Part shown: positions 26,171 to 37,549 of the stretch, piece by piece
Layout of the letters: each line of letters begins with the position of its first letter
Position numbering within the stretch: position 1 is the stretch's first letter
Assembly (NCBI RefSeq): GCF_006494815.1
Contig: NZ_CP041091.1
Location: 62,001-126,000 of the forward strand
Direction of reading: 5' to 3'
Source of the DNA: Nocardioides sambongensis
GTDB taxonomy: Bacteria; Actinomycetota; Actinomycetes; Propionibacteriales; Nocardioidaceae
DNA: 64,000 bases
Made by a program: the position numbers and the translations under genes
The notes under the pieces: model-generated
The model's input: the letters and a program-made list of their open reading frames with translations, nothing else
The model's database searches: none
Told to the model about the DNA's origin: nothing

Positions 26171-27389
26171 CGATCTCCTCGATCGCGGTGGTGGTGACGT
26201 GGATCCGGCCGTCGGCCACCCGGACGCTGAGCGCAGCGTCCGGGGCGAGCCCGGCGGTGCTGGTGACGACGTGCCCGTCGCCGTCCTGCAGGACCGCGTA
26301 GCCGCGCTGCAGGGTGGCCAGCGGGGAGAGCGCGCGGGCACGGGCCCGGTGGTGACCGATGTCGTCCGCGGCCCGGTCCAGCCGGTGGCCGAGGCTGCGT
26401 CGCATCCGCTCCCGGAAGGCGGTGAGCTCGCCGGTGCGGTCGTCGAGCAGCACGTGCGGGTCGGCCATCGCGGGTCGGGCGCGGATGGTGTCGACGAGCG
26501 TCTGCTCGCGCTCCAGCCATCCGCCCATCGCGCGCCGCAGCCGCTCCCGGGCGTGGGTCAGCCCGACCGACTCGGTGGCCATGTCGGGGACGATCAGCTT
26601 GGCCGCGTCCGTCGGCGTCGAGGCGCGGACGTCGGCGACCAGGTCGAGCAGCGGCGTGTCCGGCTCGTGACCGATCGCGGAGACCACCGGGGTGCGCAGC
26701 GCCGACACCACCCGGACCAGCCCCTCGTCGGAGAACGGCAGCAGGTCCTCCACGGAGCCGCCTCCGCGGGCCACCACGATCACGTCCACCGCCGGGTCGG
26801 CGTCGAGGCGTCGTACGGCCTCGATGACCTCGGCGGCGGACCGGGTGCCCTGCATGGTGGCGTAGGCGGTGGTGAACCGGACGCCGGGCCAGCGGCGGGT
26901 GGCGTTCTCGAGCACGTCGCGCTCCGCCGCGGAGCCGGGCGCGGTGACCAGGCCGACGGACCCGGGCAGGAACGGCAGGGGACGCTTGCGCTCACGGGCG
27001 AAGAGACCCTCGGCGGCGAGCAGCTGGCGACGCTGCTCCAACCGGGCGAGGAGCTCGCCGAGCCCGACCAGACGGAGGTCGCGCGCCTGCAGCGACAGCG
27101 TGCCGCGGTTGGCGTAGTAGGACGGCTTGGCCTGGATCAGGATGCTGGCGCCTTCGGTCACCGGCGTCTCCAGGCTGTCGAACAGCACCCGCGAGCAGGT
27201 GACCGTCACCGACACGTCGGCCACGGCGTCGCGCAGGGTGAGGAAGACCGTGCCCATCCCGGGGCGGCGGTTGAGCTGGGCGACCTGGCCCTCGACCCAC
27301 ACCACACCGAGCCGGTCCACCCACCCGGAGATCGCGTTCGCGATCTGCCGGACCGGTGCCGGCTTCTCCGGGGAGGTCTCCAGGGCCAC
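26160..27389 (-). CDS. xseA: Exodeoxyribonuclease VII large subunit
   Basis: A 409-residue nuclease subunit that degrades single-stranded DNA. Residues 15-110 are the OB fold ([24 protein letters not shown]). The catalytic domain has [33 protein letters not shown] and [15 protein letters not shown], and LATLRQGY-like [11 protein letters not shown] near the end. ATG at 27389 is the natural start. The gene runs divergently to the membrane protein at 27476. Confidence 0.97.
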   Translation of the reverse strand: MALETSPEKPAPVRQIANAISGWVDRLGVVWVEGQVAQLNRRPGMGTVFLTLRDAVADVSVTVTCSRVLFDSLETPVTEGASILIQAKPSYYANRGTLSLQARDLRLVGLGELLARLEQRRQLLAAEGLFARERKRPLPFLPGSVGLVTAPGSAAERDVLENATRRWPGVRFTTAYATMQGTRSAAEVIEAVRRLDADPAVDVIVVARGGGSVEDLLPFSDEGLVRVVSALRTPVVSAIGHEPDTPLLDLVADVRASTPTDAAKLIVPDMATESVGLTHARERLRRAMGGWLEREQTLVDTIRARPAMADPHVLLDDRTGELTAFRERMRRSLGHRLDRAADDIGHHRARARALSPLATLQRGYAVLQDGDGHVVTSTAGLAPDAALSVRVADGRIHVTTTAIEEIDEH

Positions 27390-27475
27390 GGGGCGAGACT
27401 ATGCGCTCCACCCGACCCATCCACGCACGGCCGGGTGCCGCGTTTCCGCCACGGACCACGGGGGAGGTTGGGGGC

Positions 27476-28096
27476 ATGCCTCTGAGCCTGTGGTGGATCC
27501 TGACCGGGGTCGCCGTCGTGCTGACCCTGGTCGGCAACGGATTCCTGCACGACCTGCGTGAAGCGGCCGAGCTGCGGGCGTCGGCGCGACGCTGGGCCCG
27601 GGCCGACGCCGCCGCGGCGGGCGCTCCGGCACCCGACGGCGACGGGCCCGGTGCGGCACCGCCGGAGGACCAGGGGACGGCGCCGCCGACCACCCGGCTG
27701 CTGATCCGGTGGATCCGATGGATCACGGTCTGTCTCGTCGTGCTGGCGTCGTTCGCCACGGCCGATCGGATCCTGGTCACCGACGGTGAGCTCTACGACG
27801 CCACCCGGCGCGCCGCGATCGAGATCGGGAGCCGGCAGGTGTCGGTCTCCACCGCTGACCTGGCAGTCCTGGTCACTGACGAGGTCGGGCGCGACGTCAG
27901 CTTCGTGCCGGTCGACGTCGACGACGGGGCCGGCGAGGACGCCGGGGAGCCCACCTACCGGCCGGTGGTGGGTGAGGACGCCGTCGGCGACGAGGAGCCC
28001 GAGGGGGACTACGTGTGCGTGGTGGAAGGAGGCACGGACGGCACCACCGGCCCGCGGAGCTCCTGGTTCGAGGTCTACGAGAACGGCTGTCCGTGA
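27476..28096 (+). CDS. Hypothetical membrane protein
   Basis: A 206-residue protein I do not recognise. It has a membrane segment at residues 4-20 (WWILTGVAVVLTLVGNG), a Pro/Ala-rich loop, a second membrane segment near residues 80-100 (WITVCLVVLASFATA) and an acidic outer domain with a Cys near the end. ATG at 27476 follows GGGGGAGG at a suitable distance. The gene stands alone between xseA and psuG, converging with psuG. Confidence 0.65.
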   Translation: MPLSLWWILTGVAVVLTLVGNGFLHDLREAAELRASARRWARADAAAAGAPAPDGDGPGAAPPEDQGTAPPTTRLLIRWIRWITVCLVVLASFATADRILVTDGELYDATRRAAIEIGSRQVSVSTADLAVLVTDEVGRDVSFVPVDVDDGAGEDAGEPTYRPVVGEDAVGDEEPEGDYVCVVEGGTDGTTGPRSSWFEVYENGCP

Positions 28097-28109
28097 GCCG
28101 AGGAGTCGG

Positions 28110-29024
28110 TCAGAACGCGGCGTAGGCCCGGGCGATCGCCGCTCCGGTGCGTGCGTTGTTGCGGACCAGCGCGATGTTGGCGGTCAGTGACGCCCCATCG
28201 GTGAGCTCCACGATCCGGCCGAGCAGGAACGGGGTGATCTCCTTGCCGCGGATGCCCCGCTCGTCCGCCTCGGCCAGCGCGCGGTCGATCACCGTGGCGA
28301 TCTCGTCGGCGGGGATCTCGTCCGCGACCGGGATCGGGTCGGCGACCACCATCCCGCCGGAGAGCCCCAACCCCCACTTGGCCCGCATCATCGACGCCAC
28401 CTCGGCGGCGGTGTCGACCCGCATCGGTGCCGCGTGGCCCGACGAGCGGGAGTAGAACGACGGGTACTCGTCGTTGCCGTGGACCACCACCGGCACCCCC
28501 AGGGTCTCCAGCCGCTCCAGCGTGAGCCCGATGTCCAGGATCGACTTGATCCCGGCGCTGACCACGGCCACGTCGCTGGTCGCCAGCTCGACCAGGTCGG
28601 CCGACTCGTCGAACGTGGCGCTCGCGCCCCGGTGCACACCGCCCAGCCCGCCGGTGACGAAGACCCGGATCCCGGCGAGCGCGGCCAGCCGCATGGTGGC
28701 CGCCACCGTGGTGGCGCCGTGCAGGCCGCGGCCCACCACGTAGGGCAGGTCCCGGATGCTGACCTTGACCACGTCCGGGTGCGAGCCGAGCAGCTCCAGG
28801 TCCTCGTCGCCGAGCCCGATCCGGGGGACGCCGTCGAGCACCGCGATGGTGGCCGGCACAGCGCCCTCGCCGCGGACGATCTCCTCGACCTCGCGCGCCA
28901 TCGCGACGTTGCGCGGGTAGGGCATGCCGTGACTGATGATGGTCGACTCCAGCGCCACCACCGGCGCGCCGTCGGCGAGCGCGGTGGCGACCTCCTCGGT
29001 CATCTGCAGCATCGGGTGGCTCAC
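28110..29024 (-). CDS. psuG: Pseudouridine-5'-phosphate glycosidase
   Basis: Splits pseudouridine 5'-phosphate into uracil and ribose 5-phosphate (reversibly). Family blocks: VVALESTIISHGMPYPRN, VFVTGGLGGVHRG with the metal and substrate ligands, SAGIKSILDIG and ALVRNNARTGAAIA. 304 residues, full length. ATG at 29024 overlaps the stop of the upstream kinase (ATGA), giving a psuK-psuG pair for salvage of pseudouridine from RNA turnover. Confidence 0.96.
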   Translation of the reverse strand: MSHPMLQMTEEVATALADGAPVVALESTIISHGMPYPRNVAMAREVEEIVRGEGAVPATIAVLDGVPRIGLGDEDLELLGSHPDVVKVSIRDLPYVVGRGLHGATTVAATMRLAALAGIRVFVTGGLGGVHRGASATFDESADLVELATSDVAVVSAGIKSILDIGLTLERLETLGVPVVVHGNDEYPSFYSRSSGHAAPMRVDTAAEVASMMRAKWGLGLSGGMVVADPIPVADEIPADEIATVIDRALAEADERGIRGKEITPFLLGRIVELTDGASLTANIALVRNNARTGAAIARAYAAF

Positions 29025-29965
29025 AACAGGCTCCTCACCAGGTCGTCGGACAGGTCGGGGTGCACCGTCGCCGTGGTGGCGACGGTGAGGGCGGCGGCCG
29101 CGTGGCCGTAGCGGGCGGCGTCGACCGGGTCGGCGCCGTCGAGCAGGGCATGGCAGTAGGCGGCCAGCATCGCGTCACCGGCCCCGGTCACGTCGACCGC
29201 GCGGGCCGGGACCGAGGCCAGCACGGCGGTGCCGTCCGGGGTGCTCAACCGGGAGCCGTCGCGACCCGAGCGGAGCCAGACGGTGCCGACGCCGCGCGCG
29301 TGCAGCGCGGCCAGGGCGGCATCGCGGTCACCGGTGCCGGCCAGGGCGGTGAGCTCGTCGGTGTTCGGGGTGACCATCGCCAACCCACCCAGGTACGACG
29401 CCACCCGGGCCGCCTTCGCCACGCTGACCGGGTCGAGCACCACCGGCACCCGGCAGGCCGACGCGGTCGTCACCACGTGCGCGACCACGGCCGCCGACAC
29501 GTTCCCGTCGACCACGACCAGCCCGGCGCCGGCGACCAGGTCGGCGGGGAGGTCGACCGGGGTGAGGGTCTCCACCGCCGCCATCGAGGAGACCGCGACG
29601 GCGAGCTCGCCGGCGTCGTCCAGGACCGCGGTGTAGGTGCCGGTCGGGTGGTCCGGGGTGCGCCGTACCGCCCGGACGTCGACGCCGCTGGCGGCGGTGC
29701 GGGCGAGCAGGTCGTCGCCGAGGTGGTCGGTGCCGACCACGGTGACCAGCCGGGTGGTCCGGCCCAGCCGGGCGAGGTTCTCGGCGATGTTGCGCCCCAC
29801 CCCGCCGGGGCTGAGGTGGGTGCGGCCGGGGTTGCTGGTGGCGGCGACCAACGGGGCGGCCGACCGGGCCTTGACGTCCATGTTGGCCCCGCCGACGACC
29901 AGGACCGCGTCGCCCCCCACGCCCACGACCGTCCCCGGCCCGTCCCGGTCGCTGCCCGTCTCCAC
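29021..29965 (-). CDS. PfkB-family carbohydrate kinase, likely pseudouridine kinase
   Basis: Ribokinase-fold protein, 314 residues. The N-terminal GGANMDVKARS and GGVGRNIAENLARLG are the PfkB substrate motif, and DVTGAGDAMLAAYCHAL holds the catalytic Asp and anion hole. Position directly ahead of psuG, with translational overlap, makes phosphorylation of pseudouridine the best guess. ATG at 29965 is preceded by a 70-base divergent region shared with truA. Confidence 0.88.
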   Translation of the reverse strand: METGSDRDGPGTVVGVGGDAVLVVGGANMDVKARSAAPLVAATSNPGRTHLSPGGVGRNIAENLARLGRTTRLVTVVGTDHLGDDLLARTAASGVDVRAVRRTPDHPTGTYTAVLDDAGELAVAVSSMAAVETLTPVDLPADLVAGAGLVVVDGNVSAAVVAHVVTTASACRVPVVLDPVSVAKAARVASYLGGLAMVTPNTDELTALAGTGDRDAALAALHARGVGTVWLRSGRDGSRLSTPDGTAVLASVPARAVDVTGAGDAMLAAYCHALLDGADPVDAARYGHAAAALTVATTATVHPDLSDDLVRSLL

Positions 29966-30035
29966 GCGCCCACCGTAGAGCCTCCTGCCCGAGGGGCGTC
30001 CGTGCGGGCGGCGGAGCGGGCATAGGCTTCGGCGG

Positions 30036-30902
30036 GTGCGGATCCGGATCGACCTCGCCTACGACGGCACCGAGTTCAAGGGGTGGGCGACCCAACCCGG
30101 TCTGCGCACCGTCCAGGGCGAGCTGACCGCGGCGCTGCACACCGTGCTGCGTCTCGAGCCGGGCACGTTGCAGGTGACCTGCGCGGGGCGGACCGACTCC
30201 GGCGTCCACGCCCGCGGGCAGGTCGCCCACTGCGACCTGCCCGACCAGCCGTCCGGCCTGCGCGAACGGGTCGCGGAACGACCGGACCTGCTGCTGCGCC
30301 GGGTCAACGGGGTGCTCGACCCGGACCTGCGGCTGCGGCGGGTCGAGGTCGCGCCGGCCGGTTTCGACGCCCGTTTCGCCGCCCTGTGGCGGCGCTACGC
30401 CTACCGGATCGTGGACGATCCGGCCCGGGTGGACCCGCTGCGCCGACGGCACGTGCTGACCTGGCCGCGGACGCTCGACGTCGAGGCGATGGATGCCGCC
30501 GCCGGCCGACTGCTCGGACTCCACGACTTCGCTGCCTTCTGCAAGCAGCGGGAGGGCGCGACCACGATCCGCACGCTCCAGGAGTTCGGCTGGACCCGTG
30601 AGCCGGACGGCACCGTGCTGGGCCACGTCCGGGCCGATGCGTTCTGCCACTCGATGGTGCGCGCCCTGGTCGGCTGCTCGATCGCGGTCGGTGAGGGACG
30701 CAAGGACCCGGCATGGGCGGGCGAGATCCTCGCCGGACGGCGCCGTGACCCGGGGGTGGTCGTGGTCGCCGCGCACGGGCTGACGCTGGAGCAGGTGGGC
30801 TATCCACCGGCCGCGCAGCTGGCCGAGCGGGTCGGACAGACCTCGGCACGTCGTAGCGATCCGTTGCTGGCCGAGCCCGAGGACCGGGAGGGGACCCGAT
30901 GA
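30036..30902 (+). CDS. truA: tRNA pseudouridine(38-40) synthase TruA
   Basis: Isomerises uridines 38-40 in the anticodon arm of tRNA. The catalytic Asp is D54 in CAGRTDSGVHARGQV. Other family blocks are LAYDGTEFKGWATQPG, RYAYRIVD, DFAAFCKQ and FCHSMVRALVGC. Its length, 288 residues, is normal. GTG start at 30036; the stop overlaps the next ATG. In many actinobacteria truA follows rplQ, but here it stands away from ribosomal genes. Confidence 0.96.
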   Translation: MRIRIDLAYDGTEFKGWATQPGLRTVQGELTAALHTVLRLEPGTLQVTCAGRTDSGVHARGQVAHCDLPDQPSGLRERVAERPDLLLRRVNGVLDPDLRLRRVEVAPAGFDARFAALWRRYAYRIVDDPARVDPLRRRHVLTWPRTLDVEAMDAAAGRLLGLHDFAAFCKQREGATTIRTLQEFGWTREPDGTVLGHVRADAFCHSMVRALVGCSIAVGEGRKDPAWAGEILAGRRRDPGVVVVAAHGLTLEQVGYPPAAQLAERVGQTSARRSDPLLAEPEDREGTR

Positions 30903-31501
30903 GTGAGGACCACTACTTCTCCGCCGACCCGAGCGCGCCGTTCCAGCGGGCACCGGTCCGGGCCCGGGTCTGGGACCTCGACCTGGACCTGGTGAGCGGC
31001 TCCGGGGTCTTCGCCCAGGGGCGGCTCGACGTCGGCACCGCGGTCCTCTTCCGGGAGACCGAGCCGCCGGCCGGCCCACGGATCCTCGACCTCGGCTGCG
31101 GCTACGGAGTGATCGGCCTGGCCTGCGCGCTGGCCCGGCCGACGACGCGGGTGACGGCGGTCGACGTGAACCGACGCGCGTTGCTGCTGGCCGCCGAGAA
31201 CGCGGAGCGACTCGGCGTGGCCGACCGCTACCGGGCGGTGGAGCCCGACCAGGTCCCCGCCGACGCGGTCTTCGACGAGATCTGGTCCAACCCGCCGATC
31301 CGGATCGGCAAGCAGGCGCTGCACGAGCTGTTGCTGCGCTGGCTGCCCCGGCTGGCGCCGGAGGGTCGCGCGGTGCTGGTGGTCGGCAAGAACCTCGGTG
31401 CCGACTCGCTGCAGCGCTGGCTGGGCGAGCAGGGCCACCCGACCCGGCGGCTGGCCAGCGCGAAGGGCTTCCGGGTGCTCGAGGTCGACCGGCAGGAGTA
31501 G
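30899..31501 (+). CDS. Class I SAM-dependent methyltransferase, RsmC/RsmD-like
   Basis: A 200-residue methyltransferase. Motif I is ILDLGCGYGVIGLACAL, motif II carries Asp in VTAVDVNRRALLLA, and NPPIR at about residue 138 is the catalytic NPP(F/Y) motif of N-methyltransferases acting on guanine or adenine in RNA. It matches the short actinobacterial relatives of RsmC (16S rRNA G1207). It overlaps truA by ATGA, which fits a role in RNA modification. Confidence 0.88.
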   Translation: MSEDHYFSADPSAPFQRAPVRARVWDLDLDLVSGSGVFAQGRLDVGTAVLFRETEPPAGPRILDLGCGYGVIGLACALARPTTRVTAVDVNRRALLLAAENAERLGVADRYRAVEPDQVPADAVFDEIWSNPPIRIGKQALHELLLRWLPRLAPEGRAVLVVGKNLGADSLQRWLGEQGHPTRRLASAKGFRVLEVDRQE

Positions 31502-31502
31502 G

Positions 31503-31538
31503 CCGGGCGGCCCGGGGCGGCCCGGGGCGGCCCGGGGC
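31503..31538. repeat. 10-base tandem repeat
   Basis: About 3.5 copies of CCCGGGGCGG in a row directly after the methyltransferase stop. The unit is self-complementary in part (CCCGGGG), so the stretch can fold on itself. It may act as a weak terminator, but no T run follows. Confidence 0.7.
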
Positions 31539-31570
31539 CACCGGATCCAGCGATCGGCCAGACTGGGACC

Positions 31571-32236
31571 ATGACCACCGAGATCACCGTGCGCGGTTCC
31601 TTCGAGCACTTCTGCGCCCCCGAGCGCGGCACCGTGCACGCGACGGTGTCCTTCGAGGGGCCGGCGATCCAGCCCGTCTTCGAACGGACCGTCCGGGCCC
31701 TCGACCTGGTCCGGTCGACGGTGCAGCCGCTGCACGACCCCGGGCAGGGGCCGGTGACCTGGTGGAACACCCAGGAGATCCGCACCTGGGCGAACCGCCC
31801 GTGGAACAAGGACGGCAAGCGTCTGCCGCTGGTGCACCACGCGTCGGTCGGGCTGGAGGTGAAGTTCCGCGACTTCGCCGTGCTGTCGCGCTGGCTCAGC
31901 GGGCACGTCGAGGGCACCGAGGGCTTCACGCTCGGCCGGGTGGTGTGGGCGCTGACCGAGGCGCGCCGGGTCGAGCTGGAGCAGGACGCCCGCACCCGCG
32001 CCGTACGGGATGCGCGGACCCGCGCCCAGCACTACGCCGACGCGCTGGAGCTCGGACCGCTCCGGCCGGTGGCGCTGGCGGACACCGGCATGCTCGGCAC
32101 CGGCACCGGGCCGGGGGAGGGGCCGGTCGCCTTCGCGCGCGGCGCCGCAGCCGGAGCGGGCGGGAGCGACCCCGACCTGGTGCCTGCCGACGTCAAGGTG
32201 CGCGCCGACGTCGAGGCCCGGTTCACCACCGGCTGA
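31571..32236 (+). CDS. SIMPL domain-containing protein (DUF541)
   Basis: A 221-residue protein with the SIMPL/DUF541 pattern: it starts TTEITVRGSFEHFCAPERGTV, has HHASVGLEVKFRDF in the centre and a helix with RTRAVRDARTRAQHYADALEL before the final strand VKVRADVEARF. No signal peptide is present, unlike many members. Function in bacteria is not settled. Free-standing gene between the methyltransferase and the dehydrogenase. Confidence 0.8.
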   Translation: MTTEITVRGSFEHFCAPERGTVHATVSFEGPAIQPVFERTVRALDLVRSTVQPLHDPGQGPVTWWNTQEIRTWANRPWNKDGKRLPLVHHASVGLEVKFRDFAVLSRWLSGHVEGTEGFTLGRVVWALTEARRVELEQDARTRAVRDARTRAQHYADALELGPLRPVALADTGMLGTGTGPGEGPVAFARGAAAGAGGSDPDLVPADVKVRADVEARFTTG

Positions 32237-32321
32237 GCCCTCCGGAGCCAGCTCCAGCCTTCCACCGGCCGTGGCGGCGTGGCACGCTGAACGGACCGAT
32301 CCATCTGCGAAAGGTCAGCCC

Positions 32322-33368
32322 GTGCGCGCCGTCGTCTTCGACCAGTACCAGTCGGACCCCGTCCTGAAGGAGGTCGCGAAGCCGACCCCGGGCCCCGGGG
32401 AGGTGTTGCTGAAGGTCGCCGGCGCCGGCGCCTGCCACTCCGACGTCGCCGTCTTCCGCGAGTTCTCCGCGGACTTCGGACCGCCCCAGCTCAAGCCCTC
32501 GTTCGTGCTCGGCCACGAGAACTCCGGGTGGGTCGAGGAGCTCGGCGAGGGGGTCAGCGGGATCGACACCGGCGATGCCTTCCTCGTCTACGGGCCGATC
32601 GGGTGCGGCCACTGCGCCGCCTGCTCGCGGGGCCAGGACACCTACTGCGCGAACGCGGCGACGATGCCCTACCTCGCCGCCGGCCTGGGCCGGGACGGCG
32701 GGATGGCCGAGTACCTCACCGTCCCCGCGCGCAACCTGGTGCCGCTGGGTGACGCCGACCCGGTGGCGGCCGCGCCGCTGTCGGACGCCGGCCTGACGCC
32801 GTACCACGCGATCAAGAAGTCGCTGCCGGCGCTGGCCGGAGGCGGCAAGCACGCGCTGGTGATCGGCCTGGGCGGGCTCGGTCAGCTGGGGGTCCAGATC
32901 CTCACCGCGCTCACCGGGGCGACGGTGATCGCCACCGACATGAAGCCGGAGGCGATGCAGCGGGCGGAGGAGGCCGGAGCCGTGACGGTGCCGGGTGGTC
33001 CGGACCAGGCCACCGCGATCCGCGACCTGACCGGTGGGCGCGGCGTGGACGCGGTCTTCGACTTCGTCGGCATCGACCCGACGATCAAGCTCGCCATGGA
33101 GACGGTCGGGTTGCGCGGCCGGGTGACCGTCGTCGGGATCGGCAACGGCAGCTACTCCTGGAACTTCTACGGGGTGCCCTACGAGGTCGAGCTGACCAGC
33201 ACCTACTGGGGCACGATCGAGGAGCTGCACGAGGTCGTCGCGCTCTACCGCGCCGGACGGATCGTGCCCGAGGTGGAGATCTTCGGGCTCGACGACGCGC
33301 TCGAGGCCTACCGTCGGCTCGAGGCGGGCGAGCTCAGCGCCCGGGCGGTGGTCGCACCGGGGCGCTGA
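32322..33368 (+). CDS. Zinc-dependent NAD(P)-linked alcohol dehydrogenase
   Basis: Medium-chain dehydrogenase, 348 residues, similar in pattern to ADH-A of Rhodococcus ruber. Catalytic zinc ligands: Cys in GACHSDV, His in VLGHENSGWVEE and the later Asp. The structural zinc loop is GCGHCAACSRGQDTYC. The nucleotide fold starts with VIGLGGLGQLGVQIL. GTG at 32322 follows AAAGGT. It may oxidise secondary alcohols; the physiological substrate is not visible from context. Confidence 0.9.
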   Translation: MRAVVFDQYQSDPVLKEVAKPTPGPGEVLLKVAGAGACHSDVAVFREFSADFGPPQLKPSFVLGHENSGWVEELGEGVSGIDTGDAFLVYGPIGCGHCAACSRGQDTYCANAATMPYLAAGLGRDGGMAEYLTVPARNLVPLGDADPVAAAPLSDAGLTPYHAIKKSLPALAGGGKHALVIGLGGLGQLGVQILTALTGATVIATDMKPEAMQRAEEAGAVTVPGGPDQATAIRDLTGGRGVDAVFDFVGIDPTIKLAMETVGLRGRVTVVGIGNGSYSWNFYGVPYEVELTSTYWGTIEELHEVVALYRAGRIVPEVEIFGLDDALEAYRRLEAGELSARAVVAPGR

Positions 33369-33402
33369 GCCTCGGCGGCCGCTGGGTGATCGGCCGTGCG
33401 CC

Positions 33403-34088
33403 TCACGGGGTGATCGCGGCGGCTCCCAGCAGGTCGGCGGCGGCCGGGTCCTGCGGCGCCCGGCGCCCCCACAGTGTCAGCAGCACGTCCGCGGCGGGGC
33501 CGGCCACGACGCCGTACGGCTCGCCGGTGCCGAGGTCAAGGGTCTCGTCGAGATCGGTCGCCTCCAGCCGCAGGGTGCCGGCCAGGGGCTCGGTGCGGCC
33601 CAGGCGGACCTGGCGCGGATAGAACATCGTCGCCACCTCGGCGACGCCGTCCCAGGCGAGCTCGGGGTCGATGTGCCACTCCGCCTCGCGTCCCAGGGCA
33701 CCCAGGGCGTCGCGCAGGTGCAGCGTGACCTCGTGCACCTGCCGCCGCCGCCAGAACCCGACCGTCCGGTCGCTGCCGAAGGTCCACGCCTCCGCATGCG
33801 GCTCGGCGTCCCGCAACACGTCGAGCAGGTGCTCGGCGGCGGAGACGTAGGCGGAGACCAGCGCGTCCCGGTCGAGTCCGACCGGTGGTACGACGCCGTC
33901 GGGGTTGCGCTCGGTGATCGCGTGCGCCCCCACCAGTGCACCTCGCGGACGTGCTCCACCAGGCCGGCCAGGGTCCACTCGGGACAGGCGGGCACCGGGA
34001 TCGCGAGGTCGGGGGCGGCGGCGACGACCTCGACGAAGTCGTCGATCGCCGCGTCGAGCAGGTCGGTCCACTCCGGTACGTCGGGCAT
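33403..34088 (-). pseudogene. Maleylpyruvate isomerase family mycothiol-dependent enzyme, frameshifted
   Basis: The MDMPI-type DinB fold is clear. The N terminus (VPEWTDLLDAAIDDF, then PACPEWTLAGLVEHVREVHWWG) is in one frame from the ATG at 34088. The rest (HAITERNPDGVVPP, then RRRQVHEVTLHLRDA with the metal-binding His pair, to the end) is in the next. One missing base in the five-base C run at 33927-33931 explains the break; with it the protein is about 228 residues. Members use mycothiol or a bound metal for small-molecule conversions; the substrate is unknown. Mycothiol use fits the organism. I regard the frameshift as a probable sequence error. Confidence 0.85.
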
Positions 34089-34160
34089 GCGTCGATCCTT
34101 GCAGCATCCGGGACGAATCTCAGGTGCGGTGCGGGCGATGACCGGGGAGAATCGGCCGAC

Positions 34161-35870
<1,710 letters not shown>

Positions 35871-35980
35871 CGCCCGGACGTGGACCGGTTCGGGACGGCG
35901 CCGCGGGAGACAAACCGGTTCCCATCACGGCGCTGAGATGCGACGGTGGAGCCCAGGTTCCGAGCGGAAGGCAGGACGCC

Positions 35981-36151
35981 ATGACCAACGAAGACCTCAA
36001 GGCGAAGATGCGCGAAGCGCTGGACAGGAAGAACGATCAGGAGCAGGGCGTCCACGAGGACGGCCCGGTGCACGAGAAGGCGCACGGCTCGGAGGTCGTC
36101 GGCGGGGCGCCCAAGATGCACCGGCGCAAGGCCGGGGGCGGCGGGGCCTGA
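35981..36151 (+). CDS. DUF5302 small protein
   Basis: A 56-residue polar protein: MTNEDLKAKMREALDRKN, an acidic/His-rich centre and a basic Gly-rich end (MHRRKAGGGGA). I recognise the actinobacterial DUF5302 pattern. No membrane segment and no known function. GGAAGGCAGG at 35966-35975 gives a good ribosome-binding site. A strong hairpin follows after 25 bases. Confidence 0.8.
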   Translation: MTNEDLKAKMREALDRKNDQEQGVHEDGPVHEKAHGSEVVGGAPKMHRRKAGGGGA

Positions 36152-36176
36152 GAGCCCGCGGCCCGCGGATGCGACC

Positions 36177-36214
36177 GAGGGCCTGTCGCTGCGGACTCGC
36201 AGCGGCAGGCCCTC
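36177..36214. terminator. Bidirectional terminator hairpin
   Basis: GAGGGCCTG and CAGGCCCTC form the lower stem, and CGCTGCG / CGCAGCG the upper stem, around the loop GACT, with one mismatch between the two parts. It lies between the DUF5302 gene and the convergent protease gene and can serve both. There is no strong T run, as is usual in actinobacteria. Confidence 0.8.
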
Positions 36215-36250
36215 GGCGGGCGTCGTGTGGCGCGACGCCCGGTCCTGTGG

Positions 36251-37471
36251 TCAGGAGCTGGTGGCGTCCGAGCCGAGCTCGAGATCGGTGGTCCGCTCCT
36301 GGTCGCCGCGCTGGAACGTCACGCTGACGGTGTCGCCGGGGCGGTAGGCCCGCACCGTGGCGACCAGGGCGTCGGCGCCGGCGATCTGGTGGTCGTCCAC
36401 GCCGGTGATCACATCGCCGTCGGCGAGCCCGGCGTCGTCCGCGGCGGAGTCGTCGCTGACGTTGCGGATCACCGCTCCCTCGCTGACGGTCGCGCCGCCC
36501 TGGGCGGCGGCGTCGGTGACCTCGATGCCGAGCCGGGCGTGGGTGGCCGGCTGGCCGGACTCGAGCTCGTCGACGATCGGGACGATCTCGTCGACGGGGA
36601 TCGCGAAGCCGAGCCCGATCGACCCGGACTCGCCGCCGGTGGTGCTGCCGGCGGTCCGGATCGAGGCGTTGATCCCGACCAGGTTGCCGTCCATGTCGAC
36701 CAGGGCACCGCCGGAGTTGCCGGGGTTGATCGCGGCGTCGGTCTGGATCGCCGGGTAGGCGGTGGTGTTGCCGGCCTCGTCCTGGCCCACCCCGACCGGG
36801 CGGTCCAGGGCACTCACGATGCCGCTGGTGACCGTGGAGTCCAGGCCGAACGGGGAGCCGATGGCGACGACCTGCTCGCCCACGTCCAGGTTGGCCGACT
36901 TGCCGATGGTGATCGGGGTGAGGCCGTCCACGTCGTCGACCCGCACCAGGGCGGTGTCGGTGAGCGGGTCGGTGCCGACCACGGTCGCCTTGGTCCGGGT
37001 GCCGTCGTTGAACGAGGCGGTGATCGTGGTCTGTTCCGGGTCGACCGCTCCGGCCAGGCTGACCACGTGGTCGTTGGTCAGGATCAGGCCGTCGCCGTTG
37101 AGCACGACGCCGGAGCCGCTGCCGGCCTGGCCGGAGCCGTCCGAGCCGCCTGCGCTCACGTCGAGCTTGACCACCGAGGGCAGCACTGCCGCGGCGACCG
37201 ACTCGACACTCCCGTCGGCGGCCGGCCGGTCGCCGGTGTCGCTGACGTTGAGCGACGAGCTCGCGCTCTGGTGACCGCCGGTGGCGGCGTCGTCGTCGAT
37301 CGCCGACCACGCGGCGGCACCACCGAGTCCGGCGGCACCCCCGACCACCAGGGCACCGCCGAGCACGGCGGCGGCGAACCCTGATTTCCGAAGACGTCCC
37401 GGTCGCCCGGCCGGGGAGGACTGCGGCGGGGGCGGCGGGGGAAGCAGTGGCGGGGGTGCTGCCTGACTCAT
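36251..37471 (-). CDS. S1C family serine protease, HtrA/DegP type, membrane anchored
   Basis: A proline-rich cytoplasmic head (about 20 residues, PPPLLPPPPPP), one membrane segment near residues 32-55 and an outer trypsin-like domain. The triad is His in LTNDHVVSL, Asp in TDTALVRVDD and Ser in INPGNSGGALVD. One PDZ domain (LGIEVTDAAA, GAVIRNVSDDSAADDAGLADGDVITGVDD in pieces) ends the protein. Such proteases handle misfolded envelope proteins. ATG at 37471 was preferred over GTG at 37480. Confidence 0.95.
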   Translation of the reverse strand: MSQAAPPPLLPPPPPPQSSPAGRPGRLRKSGFAAAVLGGALVVGGAAGLGGAAAWSAIDDDAATGGHQSASSSLNVSDTGDRPAADGSVESVAAAVLPSVVKLDVSAGGSDGSGQAGSGSGVVLNGDGLILTNDHVVSLAGAVDPEQTTITASFNDGTRTKATVVGTDPLTDTALVRVDDVDGLTPITIGKSANLDVGEQVVAIGSPFGLDSTVTSGIVSALDRPVGVGQDEAGNTTAYPAIQTDAAINPGNSGGALVDMDGNLVGINASIRTAGSTTGGESGSIGLGFAIPVDEIVPIVDELESGQPATHARLGIEVTDAAAQGGATVSEGAVIRNVSDDSAADDAGLADGDVITGVDDHQIAGADALVATVRAYRPGDTVSVTFQRGDQERTTDLELGSDATSS

Positions 37472-37549
37472 GTCCACCACTGTGCCGACCCCGTCTGTGA
37501 GTGGGCTGAGATCGTGGTGAGTGTTGGTTCAAGGTTGCGCCGGGACGCG

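Noticed and set aside
24300..27485. 1061-codon open frame on the plus strand opposite the symporter and xseA/xseB
   Set aside because: The translation is a Gln/Asp/Arg/His-rich mirror of three well-supported minus-strand genes.
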